In this document: positions 9,503-19,125 of the stretch, piece by piece
How positions within the stretch are numbered: position 1 is the first letter of the stretch
How the letters are laid out: each line of letters opens with the position of its first letter
Assembly (NCBI RefSeq): GCF_014467075.1
Contig: NZ_AP023027.1
Coordinates: forward strand, 2,793,501 to 2,857,500
Direction: 5' to 3'
Origin: Anaerostipes caccae L1-92
GTDB lineage: Bacteria > Bacillota > Clostridia > Lachnospirales > Lachnospiraceae
Length of the DNA: 64,000 nucleotides
The notes under the pieces: model-generated
Told to the model about the DNA's origin: nothing
The model's input: only the letters and a program-made list of their open reading frames with translations
Database searches by the model: none
Program-made: the position numbers and the translations under genes

Positions 9503-11521
9503 CTATTTCCTATTTCTTTGATATACGCCAAAGATAATATCAGTATTTTTAAATTCCCTTCCTCTCCAAATCATATTTCCTTTTGGATACGCATCATAAT
9601 TTCCTGTTTGATAAACAGGTACTCTCAGCTGTGAACCATTGGATAAACAAATCACAGATATGCAGTATCCTTTTTGTCCTTTTGGCATAACACCTTTAAG
9701 TAACTTCCAGGTAAAATGACTTTCATCTGTGTTTGGATAAATTTCCTTTTTTTGAAGGATCTGTCCTCTTTCATCCAGTAACCTAATCTGGAATTTTCCT
9801 TTAGAAAATAAAATATTCAGGTCTATGGTATTAAAATCTCTTGACGTTTGGAATGTTTGGCTTAAAATATCCCCTCTCTGCGCAGTGATTTCCCTAGTAT
9901 GAGATCCTTTCATCTGGGCAGCTGCATAATATTTATTATTTTTATGAGACCGGATACTAAAAATGTCATAACGAATATTTAGCATAACTGCCACACATAC
10001 TGCGCAAACAAGATAAATTATTAATGATTTTTTAGAAAACGACAATTTATTATCCTTCTTATTTTTCCAGCCGTCATATCCCATAATCGCTGAGTAAGCC
10101 ATCAATCCCATAAAACAAATACTATATTTAGGATTAGCCTCCCATACACAATGAAATACCATAGCTCCTAATAAAATCAGTGCAATTAGGTAGTTCCACG
10201 AATCAGGCTTTTTCAACAAATATAGAACATTAAGCAGCATAAATAACAAAGTAAGGCTCCTAAACAGATAGCAATACATCAGAAGCCCTCCATTGTCCGG
10301 ACCAGAGATAAAGTCATGCAGCCGAGTATAATCAGGTGCACTGACTAACATTTTACTTGCGTCATCATCTCCAATCAGCCATACTGACCGCAGCTTGATT
10401 CCCACTAATTTTGCGGTACCCCTAATTCCTGCCTTTTGATAGTTTTTTATAATCCTCTTAATATTTGCATCTTGTTTTTCTTTCTTTGTCTTAAAACTAG
10501 ATGTAAACCAAACATCCTCCCTGTTAAATCGCCCATCACCATGAGAGGCCATCATTAGCCAATGGGTAATTGGAAAAGAGTTTTTATTATTTTTAGGCAT
10601 TATGTCTCCAAAGGCACCCTGAAAGAAGCAGCCTCCAGCCAGGATCCCACATAACATCAGAGCACCTGAAAAAATTATTTTTCGTAAATTTATATTACTT
10701 TTGTCTCCGAATACAAAAAAAACAAAAATCAAAGCAATAATCGGAAAGATGTTTGTTATACGAACTTTGATTCCCCAGTATAATATAAATCCTTCCAATA
10801 TACAAAAGATAATTTTCTTCCAACCACTATTTGCCTTTTTAATTATAAGCATACAGGCTATTACTAACATTAAGATAAAAAACGATGCTGTATGTGTATA
10901 ATAATATGGTACAGATAAGTAAGTCCATGGATTTAACAGAAAAAAGAATAGAAATAAATTTGCCAGTCTACAAGTCTTTAAAACCCTGATTACATAATAC
11001 CCCAATAAAATTCCACCATTAATCATTAGGATGTTTAAAACGTTGCCGGCTGCAACCAAGTATTTAGTACCTATTCCCAAGAAAGTTACTATTTTATACC
11101 ATGTATAGATAACAGCTAGATAACCATAATTATTTGGATATTGTGCAAAATAATTTCTAAAATTGGTCAAAGAAATTTCATGCTTATGTTTAACTATGGA
11201 AATCGCTTCATCGTGCAGATATAATAAATCGTTGGTCGGCTGTATTTTTAAATAAAATACAATTATGAGCTGTAAGATAACTGCTATCCCCAGGAATATC
11301 AACACAAAATAGTTTTTTTCAATTAGTTTAGATTTAGTAAAACCAATCCAAACAAAAATAAGCAAAGAAAAGCTTAAAAATAAGGCTGCTACACGCATAG
11401 CAATAGAAATACTTCCAATTTCTTTATTTAAAACTATAAATGGAAAACTTAAAAGCAGGTAAACCAAGAAAATAGATAACCAAATTAAGGGAGCAGAATA
11501 TACTAACTTTTTCAGCTTCAT
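9503..11521 (-). CDS. Multi-membrane GT-C-like glycosyltransferase candidate with extracytoplasmic C-terminal domain
   Basis: A 672-residue protein with about twelve hydrophobic segments and a soluble C-terminal domain of about 130 residues. The loop after the third segment holds NDLLYLHDEAISI, an acidic pattern like the first-loop Asp/Glu of GT-C enzymes that use polyprenyl-phosphate sugars. The C-terminal part (from about TAQRGDILSQTFQTS) is predicted beta-rich and would lie outside the membrane. Its ATG overlaps the stop of the GtrB-like gene in an ATGA, so the two proteins are made together. GtrB enzymes make undecaprenyl-phosphate sugar and a GT-C partner transfers it outside, which fits. 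I infer the function from this pairing; sequence motifs alone give only a membrane protein of the mannosyltransferase-like class. Confidence 0.6.
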   Translation of the reverse strand: MKLKKLVYSAPLIWLSIFLVYLLLSFPFIVLNKEIGSISIAMRVAALFLSFSLLIFVWIGFTKSKLIEKNYFVLIFLGIAVILQLIIVFYLKIQPTNDLLYLHDEAISIVKHKHEISLTNFRNYFAQYPNNYGYLAVIYTWYKIVTFLGIGTKYLVAAGNVLNILMINGGILLGYYVIRVLKTCRLANLFLFFFLLNPWTYLSVPYYYTHTASFFILMLVIACMLIIKKANSGWKKIIFCILEGFILYWGIKVRITNIFPIIALIFVFFVFGDKSNINLRKIIFSGALMLCGILAGGCFFQGAFGDIMPKNNKNSFPITHWLMMASHGDGRFNREDVWFTSSFKTKKEKQDANIKRIIKNYQKAGIRGTAKLVGIKLRSVWLIGDDDASKMLVSAPDYTRLHDFISGPDNGGLLMYCYLFRSLTLLFMLLNVLYLLKKPDSWNYLIALILLGAMVFHCVWEANPKYSICFMGLMAYSAIMGYDGWKNKKDNKLSFSKKSLIIYLVCAVCVAVMLNIRYDIFSIRSHKNNKYYAAAQMKGSHTREITAQRGDILSQTFQTSRDFNTIDLNILFSKGKFQIRLLDERGQILQKKEIYPNTDESHFTWKLLKGVMPKGQKGYCISVICLSNGSQLRVPVYQTGNYDAYPKGNMIWRGREFKNTDIIFGVYQRNRK

Positions 11522-12474
11522 TTACTCTCTCCATCGTTATTTAATATAACTTCATTAATAAACCGTGGCCTCGCCTTTGTTTCCAGATAAACTTTTCCGA
11601 TATATTCCCCAATAATCCCTATGGCCATTAACTGAAATCCTCCCAGAAGCCATATAGACATAATCAGGCTAGTCCACCCGCTAACTGTATTTCCCATAAA
11701 ATATTGTGCTAAAAAATATAGCAATACAATGACACTGATTCCAGATATAGCAACTCCAAAATCAAATATTAAACGAACCGGCTTTATGCTCAAAGAGGTG
11801 ATTCCCTCAAAAGCAAAGGATAACATTTTTTTCAGCGGGTACTTACTTTCTCCGGCAAATCGCTCCCCTCTCTCATAGGCAACAGTGTCCGATTTATATC
11901 CGATCATAGGTACAATTCCGCGCAGAAATAAATTTACTTCTTTAAATTCAGCAAGTCCTTTTAATGCACGTTTACTCATCAATCGATAGTCCGCATGATT
12001 GTAGATGATCTCGCCTCCTAAACGCCTTAATACCTTATAAAAAGTTTCGGCCGTAAACTTTTTGAAGAATGTATCTTTATCTCTCGTACTACGCACTCCA
12101 TATACAATATCACAACCTTCATTGTATTTTTTGATCATCTCATCAACAGCGTTAATATCATCCTGCAGGTCAGCATCCATAGAGACAGCTGCATCAGCAT
12201 GCTCTGCCGCGAAATTTAATCCTGCTAGAAGAGCATTTTGGTGTCCTCTATTTTTAGACAGCTTAATGCCGGAAAATAATGAATTCCTATGATGCAATTC
12301 TTCAATCATAGCCCATGTCTTATCTTTGGATCCATCGTCTACAAAGATGACGTGACTATTCTCAGAAATCTGCTGATTCTGCATTAGAAACTGCATTTTT
12401 TCTTGCAGTCTTGATGATGTCTCCGGAAGTACTTCCTCTTCATTATAACAGGGTACTACAATATATAGTTTCAC
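11518..12474 (-). CDS. Polyprenyl-phosphate glycosyltransferase, GT2 (GtrB/DPM1-like)
   Basis: A GT2 enzyme with VPCYNEEEVLPE near the start, VFVDDGSKDKTW, and MDADLQDD as the metal-binding DxD. It ends with two transmembrane segments, as in GtrB, CsbB and bactoprenol glucosyltransferases, which load a sugar on undecaprenyl phosphate at the cytoplasmic face. The open frame begins upstream at 12501, but I place the start at GTG 12474 (318 residues). AAGGAGG lies 8 bases before it, and the product then begins directly at the GT2 fold (MKLYIVVPCYN). The stop overlaps the next start (ATGA). It is one of two GtrB genes in the window; the other is at 38977-39909. Confidence 0.88.
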   Translation of the reverse strand: MKLYIVVPCYNEEEVLPETSSRLQEKMQFLMQNQQISENSHVIFVDDGSKDKTWAMIEELHHRNSLFSGIKLSKNRGHQNALLAGLNFAAEHADAAVSMDADLQDDINAVDEMIKKYNEGCDIVYGVRSTRDKDTFFKKFTAETFYKVLRRLGGEIIYNHADYRLMSKRALKGLAEFKEVNLFLRGIVPMIGYKSDTVAYERGERFAGESKYPLKKMLSFAFEGITSLSIKPVRLIFDFGVAISGISVIVLLYFLAQYFMGNTVSGWTSLIMSIWLLGGFQLMAIGIIGEYIGKVYLETKARPRFINEVILNNDGESK

Positions 12475-12626
12475 TTTTACATCCTCCTTAAGTAAAAACA
12501 AAGTAGTTATATTTATTGAGATATTTTATATCAGATAATATTCTATTTTATCGTTTGATAACCTCAATGAAATCTTGTAACTTCTAAAAAGCCCAATGTT
12601 CTTTTCTCTAAAATACTTTATCTTTC

Positions 12627-13856
12627 TTATTCCTCCACTTCTTCTAAAGGAAAGAAAAAAATACAATAAATCATAAACATAACCATGGATAATTCCGGAG
12701 TCTGAACTGAGTAATCCATAGAAACTGCAATAAAAAAAGATATCCAGATACTTAGTCTTAAAAAAGAAAATTTTTTCATCAACGAATAGACACAGCTTGC
12801 CAAAAAAAAGCCTAAATAACAGAACCCAACCGGTATCGAAAATCTAAGCATCTCATTTAAAAAAATATTATGACAATTATTTGTTTTCCATGTAGGTGCA
12901 ATTTGTAACCAATCCTTAGGATTTAAAGCAAAACGATTCCCTAATCCTCGTGGATTTTCTTTAATTTTTTCTATTGCCATTTTCCAGATTGGAATTCTGG
13001 AACCTAAATTACTCAGATCTCTTTCTTGAGCTATCCAACTCAAGATCAATTTTGCTGCTCCTAGAGAAGACATCACCAATAATGTAATTTTAGTAAATAG
13101 ATATCTTTTATTAGCAAACAGATAGTCAACAAAATCAGCTGCTAAAATAAATACAGCGCAAACTGTAGAAGTGTTTGTATGAGCAATGAGCAAACAGCAG
13201 AACAACGTTACAAGACTCAGCAGATAGGTAAGCTTATTACGAAACTTCTTTTTATGGACTACAAATAATCCTATAAATAACAGCAGCATACAGGAATACT
13301 GGCATTTATAGAAATAAATCCAGTTAAAACGTTTTTCATAGTAATTAGGATCGATTTTCGTTAAAACAAGTTTAAAATTATATATATGTAAGGACAAATA
13401 ACCTTTTAAATAAAAAGAAACACCTATAACATTAGTTACAATTATTGCCCAAATTGTATATCGAATTATATTTCCTTGTTCAAATATTTCTTTAGTTTTC
13501 ACTAACAAAAGTGTTATTAATAATGCGAAGCTAATTGTTGTGTTCCAACAAGCCCAAGAAAATTGAATAACTTCCAAATTATTTAAATATAAAATATTAT
13601 AACACAGACAAATAGCAAATAACAAAAATCCTCCAAATAAAAATCGAGACATAAACCGTTTATATGGTAAAGCTGTCAATAAAATTATTATTATACCCAG
13701 CAGGGCAAAAAAATTAGTTAATATAAATCTGGAATAATAGCCGTCTAATTCGGGGTTTTTTGCTTTAGTTGTTAAGACCGGTAAAATTAACGCCGAAATT
13801 ACAAAAACTTTTAATATTAAAATAATGATCTTATCTAGTACATTTTTATGCTTCAT
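12627..13856 (-). CDS. O-antigen ligase/polymerase family membrane protein (WaaL/Wzy-like)
   Basis: A 409-residue protein with about eleven hydrophobic segments and one larger external loop. That loop carries SRIPIWKMAIEKIKENP, then GLGNRF and NCHNIFLNEMLRFSI. The pattern R-x-x-x-W...G-x-G followed by H-N-x-x-L marks the WaaL/Wzy superfamily, which transfers lipid-linked sugar chains outside the membrane. A second protein of this class, at 24175-25392, is the better polymerase candidate, so this one may attach finished polymer to the wall or polymerise a different unit. The ATG at 13856 has AGGGGTG upstream. It is the last gene before the GtrB pair. Confidence 0.75.
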   Translation of the reverse strand: MKHKNVLDKIIILILKVFVISALILPVLTTKAKNPELDGYYSRFILTNFFALLGIIIILLTALPYKRFMSRFLFGGFLLFAICLCYNILYLNNLEVIQFSWACWNTTISFALLITLLLVKTKEIFEQGNIIRYTIWAIIVTNVIGVSFYLKGYLSLHIYNFKLVLTKIDPNYYEKRFNWIYFYKCQYSCMLLLFIGLFVVHKKKFRNKLTYLLSLVTLFCCLLIAHTNTSTVCAVFILAADFVDYLFANKRYLFTKITLLVMSSLGAAKLILSWIAQERDLSNLGSRIPIWKMAIEKIKENPRGLGNRFALNPKDWLQIAPTWKTNNCHNIFLNEMLRFSIPVGFCYLGFFLASCVYSLMKKFSFLRLSIWISFFIAVSMDYSVQTPELSMVMFMIYCIFFFPLEEVEE

Positions 13857-13877
13857 TAGTCACCCCTATTTAACCTA

Positions 13878-14012
13878 TTAATTTTCATATTCATCCCAAT
13901 AATGATTCGTTTGAATTAGTTTATAATAATCCTCTGCTAAGATACCAGTTTCCACTAAGTCTCTAAATTTCCCTATTTTATATAAATATTCTACTATTAT
14001 CATGATATTCAT
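13878..14012 (-). CDS. Small ORF or gene remnant (44 codons), unknown
   Basis: A short frame from ATG 14010-14012 to TAA 13878-13880 ends 21 bases before the ligase gene. Its product has ordinary protein composition (for example KFRDLVETGILAEDYYKL and NHYWDEYEN at the end), unlike the low-complexity frames around it. The frame stays open upstream of the ATG for some 20 codons (IYVIIEQKENIVIKC). No clear ribosome binding site is visible. I do not recognise a family. It could be a small real gene or the 3' end of a decayed one. Confidence 0.35.
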   Translation of the reverse strand: MNIMIIVEYLYKIGKFRDLVETGILAEDYYKLIQTNHYWDEYEN

Positions 14013-14407
14013 CAAAAGAATACATTTAATAACAATATTTTCTTTTTGTTCTATAATAACATATATTTTTTAATTCTACTACCTGTGGTAAATCAGTTAT
14101 TTATTTCTTAAATAACCAGATTACATAGAATATTTAAATTCCACCCCTTATAAGTTTTCTGTTAAATAGCTTGCCAGCGGCGTTTATGAAATCATTGAAT
14201 TACCTCACCTAAATTCACAAACATCTTATACCTGTTACCCCTTTGAACATCAGCCACAACGTTTTTACAAGATGAACATTTTTTTATTCACTCTGAAAAC
14301 CTTGTCTACCTCTTTATTTCTCCACCCTCTTTTCTTATTTTTTGATTCTTTCTATCTTTCATCAAAAGATTTCATTTCTTCTCAATTTTTTATATTATTA
14401 TATTAAG
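14013..14407. other. 395-base AT-rich gap without a recognisable gene
   Basis: The stretch between the small ORF and the cytidylyltransferase gene is strongly AT-rich and contains short frames broken by stops on both strands. One minus-strand stretch near 14200-14290 reads like protein (NVVADVQRGNRYKMFVNLGE) before a stop, which may be a relic. No insertion-sequence ends, promoter pair or terminator was evident. Confidence 0.5.
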
Positions 14408-14839
14408 TTATATGTCACAATTTATTTTATGCAATACTTCTGATAGTAATGTCGATGATACTCCTTCTGTATGTGGTAAAAACACAACATCAACACCTAC
14501 TTGAGCAAATTCATCGATCATTTTATTGTACATATCGCTACCCTTCCAATCTGATCCATGAAACAGAGCATCAAAATGAAGATTTTTCCATGCCTCCATT
14601 TTATTCATATTTTTTTGTGGAACTGCTTCGTCAACACATTTTAGCTCTTGTACTATAGCAATTCTTTCTTCAAATGGAATAATTGGCGTTTTATTCTTGT
14701 AGCTTTTAACAACTTCATCAGTACTCACACCAACAATTAAATAATCACATTGTTCTTTAGCTCTTTTAAGAATATTAAGATGTCCAATGTGAAACATGTC
14801 ATATACTCCTGTTGTATATCCTATTTTATAATTTTTCAT
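14408..14839 (-). CDS. Cytidylyltransferase of the TagD/glycerol-3-phosphate type
   Basis: A 143-residue nucleotidyltransferase. GYTTGVYDMFHIGHLNIL near the N-terminus contains the H-x-G-H motif that binds CTP, and EGVSST near residue 130 is the second family signature. TagD-like enzymes join CTP and a polyol phosphate, usually glycerol 3-phosphate, to give CDP-polyol. The frame is open 41 codons further up, but the start is ATG 14839: GAGGAAGAG precedes it, and homologues begin at this point. It is the last gene of the run SDR, MenD-like, flippase, and it is also the only visible CDP-polyol source for the phosphotransferases at 1-9.4 kb. Whether it uses glycerol phosphate or the product of the neighbouring ThDP and SDR enzymes is open. 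Confidence 0.82.
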   Translation of the reverse strand: MKNYKIGYTTGVYDMFHIGHLNILKRAKEQCDYLIVGVSTDEVVKSYKNKTPIIPFEERIAIVQELKCVDEAVPQKNMNKMEAWKNLHFDALFHGSDWKGSDMYNKMIDEFAQVGVDVVFLPHTEGVSSTLLSEVLHKINCDI

Positions 14840-15070
14840 TTTCTCTTCCTCGTAATAAGTTGTAGTGTTTATAAGCCCTCTCCAGGGACTGATACCATAA
14901 TTTTGGAGATACTGTGAAATGGTATTTCTTCCTTTTAATCCATGTCTATGAAAAGATTCCAAGCCTATTAAATACTATTTATAGAAGTTTTCAAAATTTA
15001 AGCCCAAATTACACTTATGTAATTTAATATAAAAAGCATTATAAGAATTAAATTTTAAAAACAGGTCTAT

Positions 15071-15904
15071 CTAACGGTGATAGGATATTGTACCACTACC
15101 GCCACTTATGTAGTAAGTGTCACCAACAATCATATTTCCCATATCGCTTAACATAAAAATGGCCAAATTTGCAATTTCTTCAGGAGTCGCATATCTGTGA
15201 GATGGCTGGTGTTCAAAATAAAGATTTTTATTATTAACATCCTTAACCATTGAAGTAGCCGTTGGACCTGGAGCAATGGCATTAACAATAATACCATATG
15301 GTAAGAGGACATCAGCCAATCCTTTCGTAATTCCATTAACTGCCCATTTAGATATTTGATATGGAGTTGAAGCAGGTCTTAAAGCAGATGACGAAGAGAC
15401 GTTTAATATATGCCCTTTAATCCCTTTTTCAATCATTTGCTTTGCTACTGCTTGACTGATAAAATAAGTTGCTTTTACATTAATATTCATTACTTTATCG
15501 AATTCCTCGACACTTTCATTAAGGAAGTTTAATTCTCCATGAATACCAGCTGAATTAACAAGAATATCAATGCGATTTTCAGGAAAAATCGAAGTAATCT
15601 CTCTCAATATATTTTCAACATCATCTAAGCTACTTAGATCAAAATTATAACTTTTTGCATTTTCTCCCAACTCCAAAGATAGCTTATTTAATTTAGCTAC
15701 ATTGGTCCCACATAATATAACTTTTGCCCCGCTGGCAACTGCCTGCTTTGCAATTGCAAACCCAATGCCACCAGTCCCACCAGTTATCAAAATCACTTTA
15801 TTCTGAAGAATTTTATTTGTATCTACAGGTTGATAAATAGGTATTATCTCCTTTTGGGAAAACATATTTTTAATCTTTCTAAATAATCTACGAATTAAAT
15901 TCAC
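15071..15904 (-). CDS. Short-chain dehydrogenase/reductase
   Basis: A 277-residue SDR with TGGTGGIG at residues 41-48 (NAD(P) binding), NSAG at 117-120, a serine-rich segment at 170-173 and YQISK at 182-186, so the Ser-Tyr-Lys triad is complete. It starts at GTG 15904, served by GGAGAG. The first 30 residues are an added basic, amphipathic segment (LIRRLFRKIKNMF) not part of the usual SDR fold, which might hold the enzyme at the membrane. It lies 23 bases after the MenD-like gene and 231 bases before the cytidylyltransferase. In this setting I infer that it reduces the carbonyl product of the ThDP enzyme. Substrate and cofactor choice are not determinable here. Confidence 0.82.
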   Translation of the reverse strand: MNLIRRLFRKIKNMFSQKEIIPIYQPVDTNKILQNKVILITGGTGGIGFAIAKQAVASGAKVILCGTNVAKLNKLSLELGENAKSYNFDLSSLDDVENILREITSIFPENRIDILVNSAGIHGELNFLNESVEEFDKVMNINVKATYFISQAVAKQMIEKGIKGHILNVSSSSALRPASTPYQISKWAVNGITKGLADVLLPYGIIVNAIAPGPTATSMVKDVNNKNLYFEHQPSHRYATPEEIANLAIFMLSDMGNMIVGDTYYISGGSGTISYHR

Positions 15905-15927
15905 TGTAACTCTCCCATCATTTTATT

Positions 15928-17661
15928 TCACGGGTTTAATATATTTTTAATTTTATCTTTAACATCACTTGGTAATAGTTTAGTGATACCTTTTTTCAGA
16001 GATACAGATGCTGTAGAATGATTATTTGTATTCGAAGCATAAATATCACGTATTAATTCAGAATCTTCATCAATATCTATAAATATCTCTAGAAATAACG
16101 GTGTTTCTGATTCTTGCGCAAAAATTGAAAGAGCATCTCTAACCTCATCATTGCTGGCAGCTGAAAAGTATTCAAATCCAAGTGATTCTACCCATCCTTT
16201 AGCAGTTCTTTTATTTTGCGCACATACAAATTTATCCATACCAGTATATGGCAACTTAATTTTAAACTCTTCTCCACCGCCATTATTTAATAAAATTATT
16301 CTTACATTATTTTTTATACCTCGAATGCTTATTCCATTCATTCCATAAAAGAAACTCAAATCTCCTATTAAAAGGAAAGACAAGTTTTCTGTCACTAATG
16401 AATGACCGATGAATGTAGCGAGACATCCATCAATTCCTAAAGCACCTAGATTGCTGTAGTACTTAACAGTCTTATTAAAATCAAAAAATTGAGTGATCCT
16501 CGTACTGTTTAAAATAGCTGTATGAAGAATTGAATAATCAGGAATGCTCTTTGAGAGTTCTCTTGCAATACTTAAGCTTGAAAATTTTAAATCACCCAAA
16601 TTTATAGAACTGGCCGCATTATTCCATTTCTTATAATATTCATGATTTGCTTCACTAAAATCAACACACGTTAATTTTTGAAAAAACTCAACAAAATTTC
16701 CTTCAAAGATATTTGTTAAAGAAAAATAAGGATCTCTTACACATCCAGAATCTGAAACAAGCCAATTTTCAATTTTCTTATTATACATTCTCAATATCTC
16801 TTTGAGTTTGTAAGTTGCAACAAAATTTCCTAGGGATATCACTATATCAGGTATTAATTCAGGTCTCTTAAACGCATATTCTGTCTCTGTTATCGGATAA
16901 GTAATTACGCATCCGTTACAGTTCAAATTAGAAACAGCTTCTACTGAGTAAAAGCAATCATACTTTTCAAAAAAAGAATTAAATAATTTTATCTGTGTTT
17001 CTTTTATATTTAAGTTTTCTCCAACAACTATCATAATTTTCTTATTCCTTAAATAACTTGAAAATGTAGAAAAGTCTGTGTTTGAAATAGTATGTCGTTC
17101 AATTATTCTTTGTTTTGGAAGTACCTTCTCACTGCATTCCAAAGATAATGTAATAGGAATGTTGATATGTACTGGACCTGTACCATGATGATTTAATTCT
17201 AATAAAGCTTCATTTACTAAACGATTACAATACCACTCATCCATTTCTGTTTTAACAGCCGGAAGTGCAACCTCTTTTTTAATACAACCTTTGAAAATCC
17301 CTACTTGATCAATTTTTTGAAGTTCTAGTTGATCAAGCAGAGATGACAATCCATCCGATGTAATCGCAACAACCGGTACATTTTGATAAAAAGCTTCTGT
17401 TATTCCAGGCAAATAATTACTTACTGCAGTCCCAGCAGTACATACGCAAGCCACTGGCCTCCTCAACTGCTGTGCCATTCCTAAAGCAACATATGCAGCA
17501 TTTCTTTCATCAACCACTGAATAACAATTGAACTCTTTATCGTATTCAAATGATTTTACAATAGGTGCATTTGAACCACCTGGGGATAATACAACATCTT
17601 TAATTTTATACTCTTTGAGAAGCTTTAAAAGTATTTGAACACTTTTTTCGTTTGAATACAT
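15928..17661 (-). CDS. MenD-like thiamine-diphosphate-dependent enzyme in a polysaccharide locus
   Basis: A 577-residue protein with the full three-domain layout of MenD. It has LSPGGSNAPI at 25-34, VDERNA with Glu52 (the ThDP-activating acid), CTAGTAVSNYLPGITEA at 74-90, GALGIDG at 406-412, and the ThDP motif GDLSFFYGMNG at 433-443 ending in NN at 459-460. MenD itself makes SEPHCHC in menaquinone synthesis and has SPGSR in the first motif; here the arginine is missing (SPGGS). No other men gene is nearby, and the neighbours are a flippase, an SDR and a cytidylyltransferase. A role in surface-glycan precursor synthesis is therefore more likely: decarboxylation of a 2-oxoacid, with or without coupling to an aldehyde. 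The start ATG has AAGGAG upstream. Family is certain; reaction is inference. Confidence 0.8.
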   Translation of the reverse strand: MYSNEKSVQILLKLLKEYKIKDVVLSPGGSNAPIVKSFEYDKEFNCYSVVDERNAAYVALGMAQQLRRPVACVCTAGTAVSNYLPGITEAFYQNVPVVAITSDGLSSLLDQLELQKIDQVGIFKGCIKKEVALPAVKTEMDEWYCNRLVNEALLELNHHGTGPVHINIPITLSLECSEKVLPKQRIIERHTISNTDFSTFSSYLRNKKIMIVVGENLNIKETQIKLFNSFFEKYDCFYSVEAVSNLNCNGCVITYPITETEYAFKRPELIPDIVISLGNFVATYKLKEILRMYNKKIENWLVSDSGCVRDPYFSLTNIFEGNFVEFFQKLTCVDFSEANHEYYKKWNNAASSINLGDLKFSSLSIARELSKSIPDYSILHTAILNSTRITQFFDFNKTVKYYSNLGALGIDGCLATFIGHSLVTENLSFLLIGDLSFFYGMNGISIRGIKNNVRIILLNNGGGEEFKIKLPYTGMDKFVCAQNKRTAKGWVESLGFEYFSAASNDEVRDALSIFAQESETPLFLEIFIDIDEDSELIRDIYASNTNNHSTASVSLKKGITKLLPSDVKDKIKNILNP

Positions 17662-17674
17662 AAAAATCTCCTTT

Positions 17675-19111
17675 TTAACTTTTTAAGTTCTTTTCATAAA
17701 GATCCATTAATTTCTTTCTATTAAAAACTAACAGCATTAAAATGACACTTATCACAATATATCTTGCTATTGAATTTGAATATAATATTAGAATTATAAA
17801 TGAACTTATCAGCAAAAATATAGATATCAGTAAAATAAATTTAATATCATAAACTGGTTTACTCTTATTCTCTCTGAGCACTTTATTCATAAAAATAAAA
17901 TGCATTATGCAGAATAAAATAAAACATACTAGAGTCGTATAAGCAGCTGCAATATACCCAAACAATTGTATGAAAATATAATTAAGAATTACATTTATTG
18001 CAGCACCAAAACATGACGCAAATGTAATATATTTTTTTTGTTCATAAAATAATTCGACATTACTAAAAATAGGATATAAAAACTGAAAAAATGCCGCAGA
18101 TGAGACTATAGGTATAATAGAAAGAGATGGATAATAAGCCTCGGTCATCATTAATCTAAATACATCTGGTATAAAGCACATAAGTAATATACAACCTAAA
18201 GCAACAATAACAACTGCTATATTAACAACTTTTTTTAATTTATCAGTTTTACCATCTCTCATCCTTTTAAAAGTAAACGGAGTAATAACAGCTTCAATTC
18301 CACTTGTAACAAGAGTAATTAACATTGAGAAATTATAGGCAACGCTATACATTGCAGCATCCGAATTGCTGCACATTTTCGATATCATGACCCTATCTGA
18401 CTGATTTAAAATCTGGTAAGATAAATAATGTGGAATCAAAACCATATTAAATGTAAATATATATCTCCAAATTGACTTGTCATAGAATTTCTTACCCTTT
18501 GCCAAATTGCTAATGCCTAACACTAAACCAAAAAAGATTTGTACTCCTAATAAACTAAGAATTCTAGCATCAGCTTTATTCGTAGAATATAGCACTAAAA
18601 AATAACCAATAATGGGATTAATAATAGCCGTAAGCACAGATACTAAAACTACTTTTTTATACGAATAATCAAATCTCATTTTTTGAGACCATACATTAAT
18701 TGGTATTTCAAAGAGAACTTGCAGAAACACTGCCAAAGTAATTATCTGAGTTAATCCAAAAAAACCCGATATCTTTTTAATATTCACTAACGACAGAACC
18801 AAAAAGATTACAGAAATTGTAATACCCAATCCCTGTGCGGCAGCGGCATACTCATCTTTTTTTTCGATATTTTTTGATAGACCGACATTAAAACTGCCTG
18901 TCCATACATTCATTGTAATAGTAATAGTGACGAGAAGAACCCAAGATTGATACAAAGATAAAATTCCATACTCCTCTGTAGACATCATCCTAGTGAATAA
19001 AGGTAACGTTATAAAAGAAATCCCCTTCAGTAATACATTTGAAATAGTAAACCATAATGCCGCTTTAATTGGTTTTGAAAGATTATTATATTTCCTCAGC
19101 AATATATTCAT
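17675..19111 (-). CDS. Oligosaccharide flippase (Wzx-like, MOP superfamily)
   Basis: A 478-residue protein with about fourteen hydrophobic segments. It opens with KAALWFTISNVLLKGISF and MSTEEYGILSLYQSW, the usual entry of Wzx-type flippases that carry undecaprenyl-diphosphate-linked repeat units across the membrane. It is the only Wzx seen in the cluster, so it should serve the repeat unit built by the glycosyltransferases at 19-29 kb. It sits 13 bases downstream of the MenD-like gene in map order and is read in the same direction, between the 495-residue unknown transferase and the MenD-like gene. Confidence 0.87.
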   Translation of the reverse strand: MNILLRKYNNLSKPIKAALWFTISNVLLKGISFITLPLFTRMMSTEEYGILSLYQSWVLLVTITITMNVWTGSFNVGLSKNIEKKDEYAAAAQGLGITISVIFLVLSLVNIKKISGFFGLTQIITLAVFLQVLFEIPINVWSQKMRFDYSYKKVVLVSVLTAIINPIIGYFLVLYSTNKADARILSLLGVQIFFGLVLGISNLAKGKKFYDKSIWRYIFTFNMVLIPHYLSYQILNQSDRVMISKMCSNSDAAMYSVAYNFSMLITLVTSGIEAVITPFTFKRMRDGKTDKLKKVVNIAVVIVALGCILLMCFIPDVFRLMMTEAYYPSLSIIPIVSSAAFFQFLYPIFSNVELFYEQKKYITFASCFGAAINVILNYIFIQLFGYIAAAYTTLVCFILFCIMHFIFMNKVLRENKSKPVYDIKFILLISIFLLISSFIILILYSNSIARYIVISVILMLLVFNRKKLMDLYEKNLKS

Positions 19112-19125
19112 GAAAGAACCTCGAT

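Noticed and set aside
15928..17661. True menD of menaquinone synthesis
   Set aside because: The SPGSR arginine is absent, no other men gene is adjacent, and the gene is embedded in a glycan operon with tight spacing to the flippase.
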